Position numbers and translations under genes: made by a program | Shown: piece after piece, positions 38,301 to 51,242 of the stretch | Position numbering within the stretch: position 1 is the stretch's first letter | Layout: each line of letters begins with the position of its first letter | Assembly (NCBI GenBank): GCA_037013495.1 | Contig: CM072810.1 | Span: forward strand, 29,355,843 to 29,419,842 | Length of the DNA: 64,000 nt | DNA from: Hippophae tibetana | Lineage: Eukaryota; Streptophyta; Magnoliopsida; Rosales; Elaeagnaceae | Reading direction: 5' to 3' | Notes under the pieces: model-generated | Databases searched by the model: none | What the model saw: only the letters and a program-made list of their open reading frames with translations | Told to the model about the DNA's origin: nothing

Positions 38301-41287
38301 ATTTTAGAGCTCGGATTTTTTTTTTCTAAAACCCCTAAAAAGGGTTAATTCTATCTAAGAAATTTAGTAAATCTCTAGGAAAGTAGATCCCATTATCTTC
38401 ATTGGTATTAGAGTCATCATTCCTAACAATTGTGCCAAAAAGATCTTCGCTAAGACCACTATCCTTGATGTCTCTAATGCCAAGCTCTTTCCGTCCTCGA
38501 AAGTGGATGGCTGACATATTGGTTACAAGTGATGCAGTTCGAATACTTGCCCAAGTGATTCATTTAACAGTAAGTTCACAAGGATTTTTCATGTATTTAA
38601 GCAAGGTAACTTTTGCTTGAAAATGATAAGGTAAGCTAGTAAGGAATTTCTCAATGTACTTCTCTTTCCTGATAGGTCCACCCAAATTGTACGAGTAGTT
38701 GATAATGTTTGAAAAACATGATTAGAATTTGTTCGAAGTTTCATCCTCTTGCTTAATATAGAGTTCAAAATTTTTGGTCAACTTCGTAGTTCTAGATTTA
38801 TTTTTTAGCTCAAATACCTATATGAGTGGTCTGCAAAATATTTCATGTTGTTTGGAAGAAGTACAACTCTAAATTCATTGAAATAATCATTTTAGAGCTC
38901 GGATTCTGTTTTTCTAAAACCCCTAAAAAGGGTTAATTCTATCTAAGAAATTTAGTAAATCCCTGGGAAAGTAGAACCCATTTCTCTTCATTGGTATTAG
39001 AGTCATCATTTCTATCAATTGTGTCGAAAAGATCTTCGTTAAGACCACTATCCTTCATGTCTATAAAGCCAAACTCTTTCCGTCCTCTAAAATGGATGGC
39101 TGACATATTGGATACAAGTGATGGAGTTCGACTACTTGCCCAAGTGATTCATTTAACAGTAAGTTCACAAGGATTTTTCATGTATTTAAGCAAGGCAACT
39201 TTTGCTTGAAAATGATAAGGTAAGCTAGTAAGGAATTTCTCAATCTATTTCTCTTTCCTGATAGGTCCACCCAAATTGTACGAGTAGTTGATAATGTTTG
39301 AAAAACATGATTAGAATTTGTTCCAAGTTTCATCCCCTTGCTTGATATAGAGTTCAAAATTTTTGGTCAACATCAGAGTTCTAGATTTATTTTTTAGCTC
39401 AAATACCTATATGAGTGGTCTGCAAAATATTTCATGTTGTTTGGAAGAAGTACAACTCTTAATTCATTGAAATAATCATTTTAGAGCTCGGATTATTTTT
39501 TTCTAAAACCCCTAAAAAGGGTTAATTCTATCTAAGAAATTTAGTAAATCTCTAGGAAAGTAGATCCCATTTCTCTTCATTGGTATTAGAGTCATCATTT
39601 CTAACAATTGTGTCCAAAAGATATTCGCTAAGACCACTATCCTTGATGTCTATAAAGCCAAGCTCTTTCCGTCCTAGAAAGTGGATGGCTAACATATTGG
39701 ATACAAGTGATGCAGTTCGAATACTTGCCCAAGTGATTCATTTAACAGTAAGTTCACAAGGATTTTTCATGTATTTAAGCAAGGTAACTTTTGCTTGCAA
39801 ATGATAAGGTAAGCTAGTAAGGAATTTCTCAATGTACTTCTCTTTCCTGATAGGTCCACCCAAATTGTACGAGTTGTTGATAATGTTTGAAAAATATAAT
39901 TAGAATTTGTTCCAAGTTTCATACTCTTGCTTGATATTGCGTTCAAAAAATTTGGTCAACTTCGCATTTCTAGATTTATTTTTTAGCTCAATTACCCATA
40001 TGAGTGGTTCGCCAAATATTTCATGTTGTTTGGAAGAAGTACAACTCCAAATTCATTGAAATAATCATTTTAGAGATCGGATTATGTTTTTCTAAAATCC
40101 CTAAAAAATTGTTAATTCTATCAAAGAAATTTAGTAAATCTCTGGGAAAGTAGATCCCATTATCTTCATTGGTATTAGAGTCATCATTCTTAACAATTGT
40201 GCCAAAAAGATCTTCGCTAAGACCACTATCCTTGATGTCTCTAAAGCCAAGCTCTTTCCGTCCTCGAAAGTGGATGGCTGACATATTGGTTACAAGTGAT
40301 GCAGTTCGAATACTTGCCCAAGTGATTCATTTAACAGTAAGTTCACAAGGATTTTTCATGTATTTAAGCAAGGTAACTTTTGCTTGAAAATGATAAGGTA
40401 AGCTAGTAAGGAATTTCTCAATGTACTTCTCTTTCCTGATAGGTCCACCCAAATTGTACGAGTAGTTGATAATGTTTGAAAAACATGATTAGAATTTGTT
40501 CGAAGTTTCATCCTCTTGCTTAATATAGAGTTCAAATTTTTTGGTCAACTTCGTAGTTCTAGATTTATTTTTTAGCTCAAATACCTATATGAGTGGTCTG
40601 CAAAATATTTCATGTTGTTTGGAAGAAGTACAACTCTAAATTCATTGAAATAATCATTTTAGAGCTCGGATTCTGTTTTTCTAAAACCCCTAAAAAGGGT
40701 TAATTCTATCTAAGAAATTTAGTAAATCCCTTGGAAAGTAGAACCCATTTCTCTTCATTGGTATTAGAGTCATCATTTCTATCAATTGTGTCGAAAAGAT
40801 CTTCGTTAAGACCAATATCCTTCATGTCTATAAAGCCAAACTCTTTCCGTCCTCTAAAGTGGATGGCTGACATATTGGATACAAGTGATGCAGTTCGAAT
40901 ACTTGCCCAAGTGATTCATTTAACAGTAAGTTCACAAGGATTTTTCATGTATTTAAGCAAGGCAACTTTTGCTTGAAAATGATAAGGTAAGCTAGTAAGG
41001 AATTTCTCAATCTATTTCTCTTTCCTGATAGGTCCACCCAAATTGTACGAGTAGTTGATAATGTTTGAAAAACATGATTAGAATTTGTTCCAAGTTTCAT
41101 CCCCTTGCTTGATATAGAGTTCAAAATTTTTGGTCAACATCAGAGTTCTAGATTTAGTTTTTAGCTCAAATACCTATATGAGTGGTCTGCAAAATATTTC
41201 AGGTTGTTTGGAAGAAGTACAACTCTAAATTCATTGAAATAATCATTTTAGAGCTCGGATTTTTTTTTTCTAAAACCCCTAAAAAGG
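35395..41287 (-). repeat. Pentamer higher-order repeat, two tandem copies, period 2944 bp
   Basis: Copy 1 runs from about 35395 to 38338 and copy 2 from about 38339 to 41287. Every rare variant I checked recurs exactly 2944 bp later: tctctaatgccaagc (35526, 38470), ctctaaaatggatgg (36143, 39087), ggatggctaacatat, gtttgaaaaatataatt, gatttagtttttagc (38209, 41153) and atttcaggttgtttg (38253, 41197). I saw no difference between the copies in the stretches compared. Breaks are placed where the copies part: near the T-run of the monomer at the left, and shortly after cccatt at the right. This is the longest near-perfect duplication in the window and probably among the youngest. Confidence 0.9.
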
Positions 41288-44200
41288 GTTAATTCTATCT
41301 AAGAAATTTAGTAAATCTCTAGGAAAGTAGATCCCATTTCTCTTCATTGGTATTAGAGTCATCATTTCTAACAATTGTGTCCAAAAGATATTCGCTAAGA
41401 CCACTATCCTTGATGTCTATAAAGCCAAGCTGTTTCCGTCCTAGAAAGTGGATGGCTGACATATTGGATACAAGTGATGTAGTTCGAATACTTGCCCAAG
41501 TGATTCATTTAACAGTAAGTTCACAAGGATTTTTCATGTATTTAAGCAAGGTAACTTTTGCTTGAAAATGATAAGGCAAGCTAGTAAGGAATTTCTCAAT
41601 GTACTTCTCTTTCCTGATAAGTCCACCCAAATTGTACGAGTAGTTGATAATGTTTGAAAAACATGATTAGAATTTGTTCGAAGTTTCATCCTCTTGCTTA
41701 ATATAGAGTTCAAAATTTTTGGTCAACTTCGTAGTTCTAGATTTATTTTTTAGCTCAAATACCTATATGAGTGGTCTGCAAAATATTTCATGTTGTTTGG
41801 AAGAAGTACAACTCTAAATTCATTGAAATAATCATTTTAGAGCTCGGATTCTGTTTTTCTAAAACCCCTAAAAAGGGTTAATTCTATCTAAGAAATTTAG
41901 TAAATCCCTTGGAAAGTAGAACCCATTTCTCTTCATTGGTATTAGAATCATTTCTATCAATTGTGTCGAAAAGATCTTCGTTAAGACCACTATCCTTCAT
42001 GTCTATAAAGCCAAACTCTTTCCGTCCTCTAAAGTAGATGGCTGACATATTGGATACAAGTGATGGAGTTCGAATACTTGCCCAAGTGATTCATTTAACA
42101 GTAAGTTCACAAGGATTTTTCATGTATTTAAGCAAGGCAACTTTTGCTTGAAAATGATAAGGTAAGCTAGTAAGGAATTTCTCAATCTATTTCTCTTTCC
42201 TGATAGGTCCACCCAAATTGTACGAGTAGTTGATAATGTTTGAAAAACATGATTAGAATTTGTTCCAAGTTTCATCCCCTTGCTTGATATAGAGTTCAAA
42301 ATTTTTGGTCAACATCAGAGTTCTAGATTTATTTTTTAGCTCAAATACCTATATGAGTGGTCTGCAAAATATTTCATGTTGTTTGGAAGAAGTACAACTC
42401 TTAATTCATTGAAATAATCATTTTAGAGCTCGGATTATTTTTTTCTAAAACCCCTAAAAAGGGTTAATTCTATCTAAGAAATTTAGTAAATCTCTAGGAA
42501 AGTAGATCCCATTTCTCTTCATTGGTATTAGAGTCATCATTTCTAACAATTGTGTCCAAAAGATATTCGCTAAGACCACTATCCTTGATGTCTATAAAGC
42601 CAAGCTCTTTCCGTCCTAGAAAGTGGATGGCTGATATATTGGATACAAGTGATGCAGTTCGAATACTTGCCCAAGTGATTCATTTAACAGTAAGTTCACA
42701 AGGATTTTTCATGTATTTAAGCAAGGTAACTTTTGCTTGCAAATGATAAGGTAAGCTAGTAAGGAATTTCTCAATGTACTTCTCTTTCCTAATAGGTCCA
42801 CCCAAATTGTACGAGTTGTTGATAATGTTTGAAAAATATAATTAGAATTTGTTCCAAGTTTCATACTCTTGCTTGATATTGCGTTCAAAAAATTTGGTCA
42901 ACTTCGCATTTCTAGATTTATTTTTTAGCTCAATTACCCATATGAGTGGTTCGCCAAATATTTCATGTTGTTTGGAAGAAGTACAACTCCAAATTCATTG
43001 AAATAATCATTTTAGAGATCGGATTATGTTTTTCTAAAATCCCTAAAAAATTGTTAATTCTATCTAAGAAATTTAGTAAATCTCTCGGAAAGTAGATCCA
43101 TTTTCTCTTCAATGGTATTAGAGTCATCACTTCTATCAATCATGTCAAAAAATCATCACAAAGACCAATATCTTTGATGTCTATAAAGTGAAGCTCTTTC
43201 CGTCCTCGAAAGTGGTTGGCTGACATATTGGATAGAAGTGATGCAGTTCGAACTCTAGCCCAAGTGATTTATTTAACAGTAAGTTCACAAGGATTTTTTA
43301 TGTATTTAAGCAAGGTAACTTTTGCTTGAAAATGATAAGGTAAGCTAGTAAGGAATTTCTCAATGTACTTCCCTTTCCTGATAGGTCCACCCAAATTGTA
43401 CGAGTAGTTGATAATGTTTGAAAATAATGATTAGAATTTATTCAAAGTTTCAGCCTCTTGCTTGATATAGAGTTCAATATTTTTGGTTAACTTCGTAGTT
43501 CTAGGTTTATTTTGAAGCTCAAATACCTATATGAGTGGTCTGAAAAATATTTCATGATGTTTGGAAGAAGTACAAATCTAAATTCATTGAAAAAATCATA
43601 TTAGAGCTCGGATTATTTTATTCTAAAACCCCTAAAAAAGGGTTAATTCTATCTAAGAAATTTAGTAAATCTCTGGGAAAGTAGATCCCATTATCTTCAT
43701 TGGTATTAGAGTCATCATTCCTAACAATTGTGCCAAAAAGATCTTCGCTAAGACCACTATCCTTGATGTCTCTAAAGCCAAGCTCTTTCCGTCCTCGAAA
43801 GTGGATGGCTGACATATTGGTTACAAGTGATGCAGTTCGAATACTTGCCCAAGTGATTCATTTAACAGTAAGTTCACAAGGATTTTTCATGTATTTAAGC
43901 AAAGTAACTTTTGCTTGAAAATGATAAGGTAAGCTAGTAAGGAATTTCTCAATGTACTTCTCTTTCCTGATAGGTCCACCCAAATTGTACGAGTAGTTGA
44001 TAATGTTTGAAAAACATGATTAGAATTTGTTCGAAGTTTCATCCTCTTGCTTAATATAGAGTTCAAAATTTTTGGTCAACTTCGTAGTTCTAGAATTATT
44101 TTTTAGCTCAAATACCTATATGAGTGGTCTGCAAAATATTTCATGTTGTTTGGAAGAAGTACAACTCTAAATTCATTGAAATAATCATTTTAGAGCTCGG

Positions 44201-44774
44201 ATTCTGTTTTTCTAAAACCCCTAAAAAGGGTTAATTCTATCTAAGAAATTTAGTAAATCCCTGGGAAAGTAGAACCCATTTCTCTTCATTGGTATTAGAG
44301 TCATCATTTCTATCAATTGTGTCGAAAAGATCTTCGTTAAGACCACTATCCTTCATGTCTATAAAGCCAAACTCTTTCCGTCCTCTAAAGTGGATGGCTG
44401 ACATATTGGATACAAGTGATGCAGTTCGAATACTTGCCCAAGTGATTCATTTAACAGTAAGTTCACAAGGATTTTTCATGTATTTAAGCAAGGCAACTTT
44501 TGCTTGAAAATGATAAGGTAAGCTAGTAAGGAATTTCTCAATCTATTTCTCTTTCCTGATAGGTCCACCCAAATTGTACGAGTAGTTGATAATGTTTGAA
44601 AGACATGATTAGAATTTGTTCCAAGTTTCATCCCCTTGCTTGATATAGAGTTCAAAATTTTTGGTCAACATCAGAGTTCTAGATTTATTTTTTAGCTCAA
44701 ATACCTATATGAGTGGTCTGCAAAATATTTCATGTTGTTTGGAAGAAGTACAAATCTAAATTCATTGAAAAAAT
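41288..44774 (-). repeat. Array A segment reusing the 33-41 kb monomer types
   Basis: Six monomers (starts 41244, 41833, 42419, 43008, 43597, 44186). Types match those of the 33-41 kb tetramer and pentamer: 42419 resembles 36533 and 39477, 43008 resembles 34767 (both with atcatgtcaaaaa and aaagaccaatatcttt), 43597 resembles 33000 and 35355, and 44186 resembles 33589. The order is that of the older tetramer series, so this looks like an earlier tetramer copy now lying beyond the pentamer duplication. Confidence 0.7.
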
Positions 44775-47700
44775 CATTTTAGATCTCGGATTATTTTTTT
44801 CTAAAACCCATAAAAAAGGGATATTCTATCTAAGAAATTTAGTAAATCTCTAGGAAAGTAGATCCCATTAATTTCTCTTCATTGGTATTAGAGTCACCAT
44901 TTCTAACAGTTGTCTCAAAAAGATTTTCGCTAAGACCACTATCCTTGATGTCTATAAAGCCAAGCTCTTTCCGTCCTCGAAAGTGGATGGCTGACATATT
45001 GGATACAAATGATGCAGTACGAATACTTGCCCAAATGATTCATTTAACAGTAAGTTCACAAGGATTTTTCATGTATTTAAGCAAGGTAACTTTTGCTTGA
45101 AAATGATAAGGTAAGCTTGCAAGGAATTTCTCAATCTACTTCTCTTTCCTAATAGGTCTACCCAAATGGTACGAGTAGTTGATAATGGTTGAAAAACATG
45201 ATTAGAATTTGTTCCAAGTTTTATACTCTTGCTTGATATAGCATTCAAAAATTTTGGTCAACTTCGTATTTCTAGATTTATTTTTTTACCTCAAATACCC
45301 ATATGAGTGGTTTGCCAAATATTTCATGTTGTTTGGAAGAAGTACAACTCTAAATTCATTGCAATAATCATTTTAGAGATCGGATTATGTTTTTCTTAAA
45401 CCCCTAAAAAAGGGTTAATTCTATCTAAGACATTTAGTAAATCTCTATGAAAGTAGATCCATTTTCACTTCATTTGTATTAGAGTCATCATTTCTTACAA
45501 TTGTTTCAAAAAAGTCTTCATAAAGACCACTATCCTTGATGTCTATAAAGCGGAGATCTTTCCGTCCTCGAAAGTGGATGGCTGACATATTGGATACAAG
45601 TGATGTAGTTCGAATACTTGCCCAAGTGATTCATTTAACAGTAAGTTCACAAGGATTTTTCATGTATTTAAGCAAGGTGACTTTTGCTTGAAAATGATAA
45701 GGTAAGCTCGTAAGAAATTTCTCAATCTACTTCTCTTTCCTGATAGGTCCAACCAAATTGTACGAGTAGTTGATAATGGTTGAAAAACATGATTAGAATT
45801 TGTTCCAAGTTTCATACTCTTGCTTGATATAGCGTTCAAAATTTTTGGTCAACTTCGTATTTCTAGATTTATTTTTTAGCTCAAATACCCATATGAGTGG
45901 TTCGCCAAATATTTCATGTTGTTTGGAAGACGTACAACTGTAAATTCATTGAAATAATCATTTTAGAGATCGGATTATGTTTTTCTAAAATCCCTAAAAA
46001 AGTGTTAATTCTATCTAAGAAATTTAGTAAATCTCTCGGAAAGTAGATCCATTTTCTCTTCAATGGTATTAGAGTCATCACTTCTAACAATTGTGTCAAA
46101 AAATCATCACAAAGACCAATATCTTTGATGTCTATAAAGCGAAGCTCTTTCCGTCCTCGAAAGTGGATGGCTTACATATTGGATAGAAGTGATACAGTTC
46201 GAACTCTTTCCCAAGTAATTTATTTAACAGTAAGTTCACAAGGATTTTTCATGTATTTAAGCAAGTTCACTTTTGCTTGAAAATGATAAGGTAAGCTAGT
46301 AAGGAATTTCTCAATCTACTTCTCTTTCCTGATAGGTCCACCCAAATTGTACGAGTTGTTGATAATGTTTGAAAAACATGATTAGAATTTGTTCCAAGTT
46401 TCATACTCTTGCTTGATATAGCGTTCAAAAATTTTGGTCAACTTCGTATTTCTAGATTTATTTTTTTACCTCAAATACCCATACGAGTGGTTCGCCAAAT
46501 ATTTCATGTTGTTTTGAAGAAGTACAACTCTAAATTCATTGCAATAATCATTTTAGAGATCGGATTATGTTTTTCTTAAACCCCTAAAAAAGGGTTAATT
46601 CTATCTAAGAAATTTAGTAAATCTTTATGAAAGTAGATCCATTTTCTCTTCATTGGTATTAGAGCCATCATTTCTTACAATTGTTTCAAAAAAGTCTTCA
46701 CAAAGACCACTATCCTTGATGTCTATAAAGTGGAGATCTTTCCGTCCTCGAAAGTGGATGGCTGACATATTGGATACAAGTGATGTAGTTCGAATACTTG
46801 CCCAAGTGATTCATTTAACAGTAAGATCACAAGGATTTTTCTTGTATTTAAGCAAGGTGACTTTTGCTTGAAAATGATAAGGTAAGCTCGTAAGAAATTT
46901 TTCAATCTACTTCTCTTTCCTGATAGGTCCACCCAAATTGTACGAGTAGTTGATAATGGTTGAAAAACATGATTAGAATTTGTTCCCAGTTTGATACTTT
47001 TGCTTGATATAGCGTTCAAAAATTTTGGTCAACTTCGTATTTCTAGATTTATTTATTAGCTCAAATACCCATATGAGTGGTTCGCCAAATATTTCATGTT
47101 GTTTGGAAGACGTACAACTGTAAATTCATTGAAATAATCATTTTAGATCTCGGATTATTTTTTTCTAAAACCCATAAAAAAGGGTTATTTCTATCTAAGA
47201 AATTTAGTAAATCTCTAGGAAAGTAGATCCCATTTCTCTTCATTGGTATTAGAGTCACCATTTCTAAAAGTTGTCTCAAAAAGATTTTCGCTAAGACCAC
47301 TATCCTTGATGTCTATAAAGCCAAGCTCTTTCCGTCCTCGAAAGTGGATGGTTGACATATTGGATACAAATGATGCAGTACGAATACTTGCCCAAATGAT
47401 TCATTTAACAGTAAGTTCACAAGGATTTTTCATGTATTTAAGCAAGGTAACTTTTGCTTGAAAATGATAAGGTAAGCTTGCAAGGATTTTCTCAATCTAC
47501 TTCTCTTTCCTAATAGGTCCACCCAAATGGTACGAGTAGCTGATAATGGTTGAAAAACATGATTAGAATTTGTTCCAAGTTTTATACTCTTGCTTGATAT
47601 AGCGTTCAAAAATTTTGGTCAACTTCGTATTTCTAGATTTATTTTTTTACCTCAAATACCCATATGAGTGGTTCGCCAAATATTTCATGTTGTTTGCAAG

Positions 47701-49474
47701 AAGTACAACTCTAAATTCATTGCAATAATCATTTTAGAGATCGGATTATGTTTTTCTTAAACCCCTAAAAAAGGGTTAATTCTATCTAAGAAATTTAGTA
47801 AATCTCTATGAAAGTAGATCCATTTTCACTTCATTTGTATTAGAGTCATCATTTCTTACAATTGTTTCAAAAAAGTCTTCACAAAGACCACTATCCTTGA
47901 TGTCTATAAAGCGGAGATCTTTCCGTCCTCGAAAGTGGATGGCTGACATATTGGATACAAGTGATGTAGTTCGAATACTTTCCCAAGTGATTCATTTAAC
48001 AGTAAGTTCACAAGGATTTTTCATGTATTTAAGCAAGGTGACTTTTGCTTGAAAATGATAAAGTAAGCTCGTAAGAAATTTCTCAATCTACTTCTCTTTC
48101 CTGATAGGTCCACCCAAATTGTACGAGTAGTTGATAATGGTTGAAAAACATGATTAGAATTTGTTCCAAGTTTCATACTCTTGCTTAATATAGCATTCAA
48201 AAATTTTGGTCAACTTCGTATTTCTAGATTTATTTTTTAGCTCAAATACCCATATGAGTGGTTCGCCAAATATTTCATGTTGTTTGGAAGACGTACAACT
48301 GTAAATTCATTGAAATAATCATTTTAGAGATCGGATTATGTTTTTCTAAAATCCCTAAAAAAGTGTTAATTCTATCTAAGAAATTTAGTAAATCTCTCGG
48401 AAAGTAGATCCATTTTCTCTTCAATGGTATTAGAGTCATCACTTCTAACAATTGTGTCAAAAAATCATCACAAAGACCAATATCTTTGATGTCTATAAAG
48501 CGAAGCTCTTTCCGTCCTCGAAAGTGGATGGCTTACATATTGGATAGAAGTGATGCAGTTCGAACTCTTGCCCAAGTGATTTATTTAACAGCAAGTTCAC
48601 AAATATTTTTCATGTATTTAAGCAAGGTAACTTTTGCTTGAAAATGATAAGGTAAGCTAGTAAGGAATTTCTCAATCTACTTCTCTTTCCTGATAGGTCC
48701 ACCCAAATTGTACGAGTAGTTGATAATGTTTGAAAAACATGATTAGAATTTGTTCCAAGTTTCATACTCTTGCTTGATATAGCGTTTAAAAATTTTGGTC
48801 AACTTCATATTTCTAGATTTATTTTTTAGCTCAAATACCAATATGATTGGTTTGCAAAATATTTCATGTTGTTTGGAAGAAGTACAACTCTAAATTCATT
48901 GAAATAATCATTTTAGAGATTGCATTATGTTTTTCTAATACCCCTAAAAAAGGGTTAATTCTATCTAAGCAATTTAGTAAATCTCTGGGAAAGTAGATCC
49001 ATTTTCTCTTCATTGGTATTAGAGTCATCATTTCTTACAATTGTGTCAAAAAAATCTTCACAAAGACCACTAACCTTGATGTCTATAAAGTGGATGGCTG
49101 AGATATTGGATACAACTGATGGAGTACGAATACTTGCCCAACTGATTCATTTAACAGTCAGTTCACATGAATATTTCATGTATTTACATAAGGTAACTTT
49201 TGCTTGAAAATGATAAGGTAAGCTAGTATGGAATTTCTCAATCTACTTCTCTTTCTTGATAGGTCCACCCAAATTGTACGAGTAATTGATAATGTTTGAA
49301 AAACATGATTAGAATTTGTTCAAAGTTTCATCCTCTTTCTTTATATAGAGTTCAATATTTTTGGTCAACTTCGTAGTTCTAGGTTTATTTTGAAGCTCAA
49401 ATACCTATATGAGTGGTCTACAAAATATTTCATGTTGTTTGTAAGATGTACAACTCTAAATTCATTGAAATAAT
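44775..49474 (-). repeat. Tetramer higher-order repeat, two copies, period about 2361 bp
   Basis: Monomers starting at 44775, 45369, 45959 and 46549 recur at 47139, 47730, 48320 and 48909. Shared rare variants include tcattttagatctcgg with aaacccataaaaaagg, tcattgcaataatcatt, aaagcggagatctttcc, ggcttacatattggatag and agatgtacaact/gacgtacaactg-type ends. This is the domain where the SacI site is most often altered (gagatcgg). The fourth monomers differ more between copies; the second of them is the short 566-bp monomer. Confidence 0.8.
48909..49474 (-). repeat. Short monomer (566 bp)
   Basis: The spacing to the next monomer start is 566 bp, about 23 bp less than normal, whereas every other complete A monomer is within a few bp of 589. 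The remaining sequence aligns to the family throughout and phase resumes normally at 49475. It has not been copied elsewhere in the window, so it is either recent or has escaped homogenisation. Confidence 0.75.
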
Positions 49475-51242
49475 CATATTAGAGCTCGGATTATTTTTTT
49501 CTAAAACCCCTAAAAAAGGGTTAATTCTATATAAGAAATTTAGTAAATCTCTGGGAAAGTAGAACCCATTTCTCTTCATTGGTATTAGAGTCATCATTTC
49601 TAACAATTGTGTCAAAAAGATCTTCGCTAAGACCACTATCCTTCATGTCTATAAAGCCAAGCTCTTTCCGTCCTCGAAAGTGGATTGCAGACATATTGGA
49701 TACAAGTGATGCAGTTCGAATACTTGCCCAAGTGATTCATTTAACCGTAAGTTCACAAGGATTTTTCATGTATTTAAGCAAGGTAACTTTTGCTTGAAAA
49801 TGATAAGGTAAGCTAGTAAGGAAATTCTCAATCTATTTCTCTTTCCTGATAGGTCCACCCAAATTGTACGAGTAGTTGATAATGTTTGAAAAACATGATT
49901 AGAATTTGTTCCAAGTTTCATCCCTTGCTTGATATAGAGTTCAAAATTTTTGGTCAACATCAGAGTTCTAGATTTATTTTTTTGCTCAAATACCTATATG
50001 AGTGGTCTGCAAAATATTTCATGTTGTTTGGAAGAAGTACAACTCTAAATTCATTGAAAAAATCATTTTAGATCTCGGATTATTTTTTTCTAAAACCCAT
50101 AAAAAAGGGTTATTTCTATCTAAGAAATTTAGTAAATCTCTAGGAAAGTAGATCCCATTTCTCTTCATTGGTATTAGAGTAACCATTTCTAACAGTTGCC
50201 TCAAAAAGATTTTCGCTAAGACCACTATCCTTGATGTCTATAAAGCCAAGCTCTTTCCGTCCTCGAAAGTGGATGGCTGACATATTGGATACAAATGATG
50301 CAGTACGAATACTTGCCCAAATGATTCATTTAACAGTAAGTGCACAAGGATTTTCCATGTATTTAAGCAAGGCAACTTTTGCTTGAAAATGATAAGGTAA
50401 GCTAGTAAAAAATTTCTCAATCTACTTCTCTTTCCTGATAGGTCCACCCAACTTGTACGAGTAGTTGATAATGTTTGAAAAACATTATTAGAATTTGTTC
50501 CAAGTTTCATCCTCTTGCTTGATATAGAGTTCAAAAATTTTGGTCAACTTCGTATTTCTAGATTTATTTTTTAGCTCAAATACCTATATGAGTGGTCTGC
50601 AAAATATTTCATGTTGTTTGGAAGAAGTACAACTCTAAATTCATTGAAATAATCATTTTAGAGATTGGATTATGTTTTTCTAAAACCCCTAAAAAGGGTT
50701 AATTCTATCTAAGAAATTTAGTAAATCTCTGGGAAAGTAGATCCATTTTCTCTTCATTGGTATTAGAGTCATCATTTCTTACAATTGTGTCAAAAAAATC
50801 TTCACAAAGACCACTAACCTTGATGTCTATAAAGCGAAGATCTTTCCGTCCTCGAAAGTGGATGGATGACATATTGGATACAAGTGATGCAGTTCGAATA
50901 CTTGTTCAACTGATTCATTTAACAGTAAGTTCACATGAATATTTCATGTATTTAAGTAAGGTGACTTTTGCTTGAAAATGATAAGGTAATCTTGTAAGGA
51001 ATTTCTCAATCTACTTCTCTTTCCTGATAGGTCCACCCAAATTGTACGAGTAGTTGATAATATTTGAAAAACATGATTAGAATTTGTTCCAAGTTTCATC
51101 CTCCTGCTTGATATAGAGTTCAAAATTTTTGGTCAACTTCGTAGTTCTAGGTTTATTTTGAAGTTCAAATACCTATATGAGTGGTCTGCAAAATATTTCA
51201 TGTTGTTTGTAAGAAGTACAACTCTAAATTCATTGAAATAAT

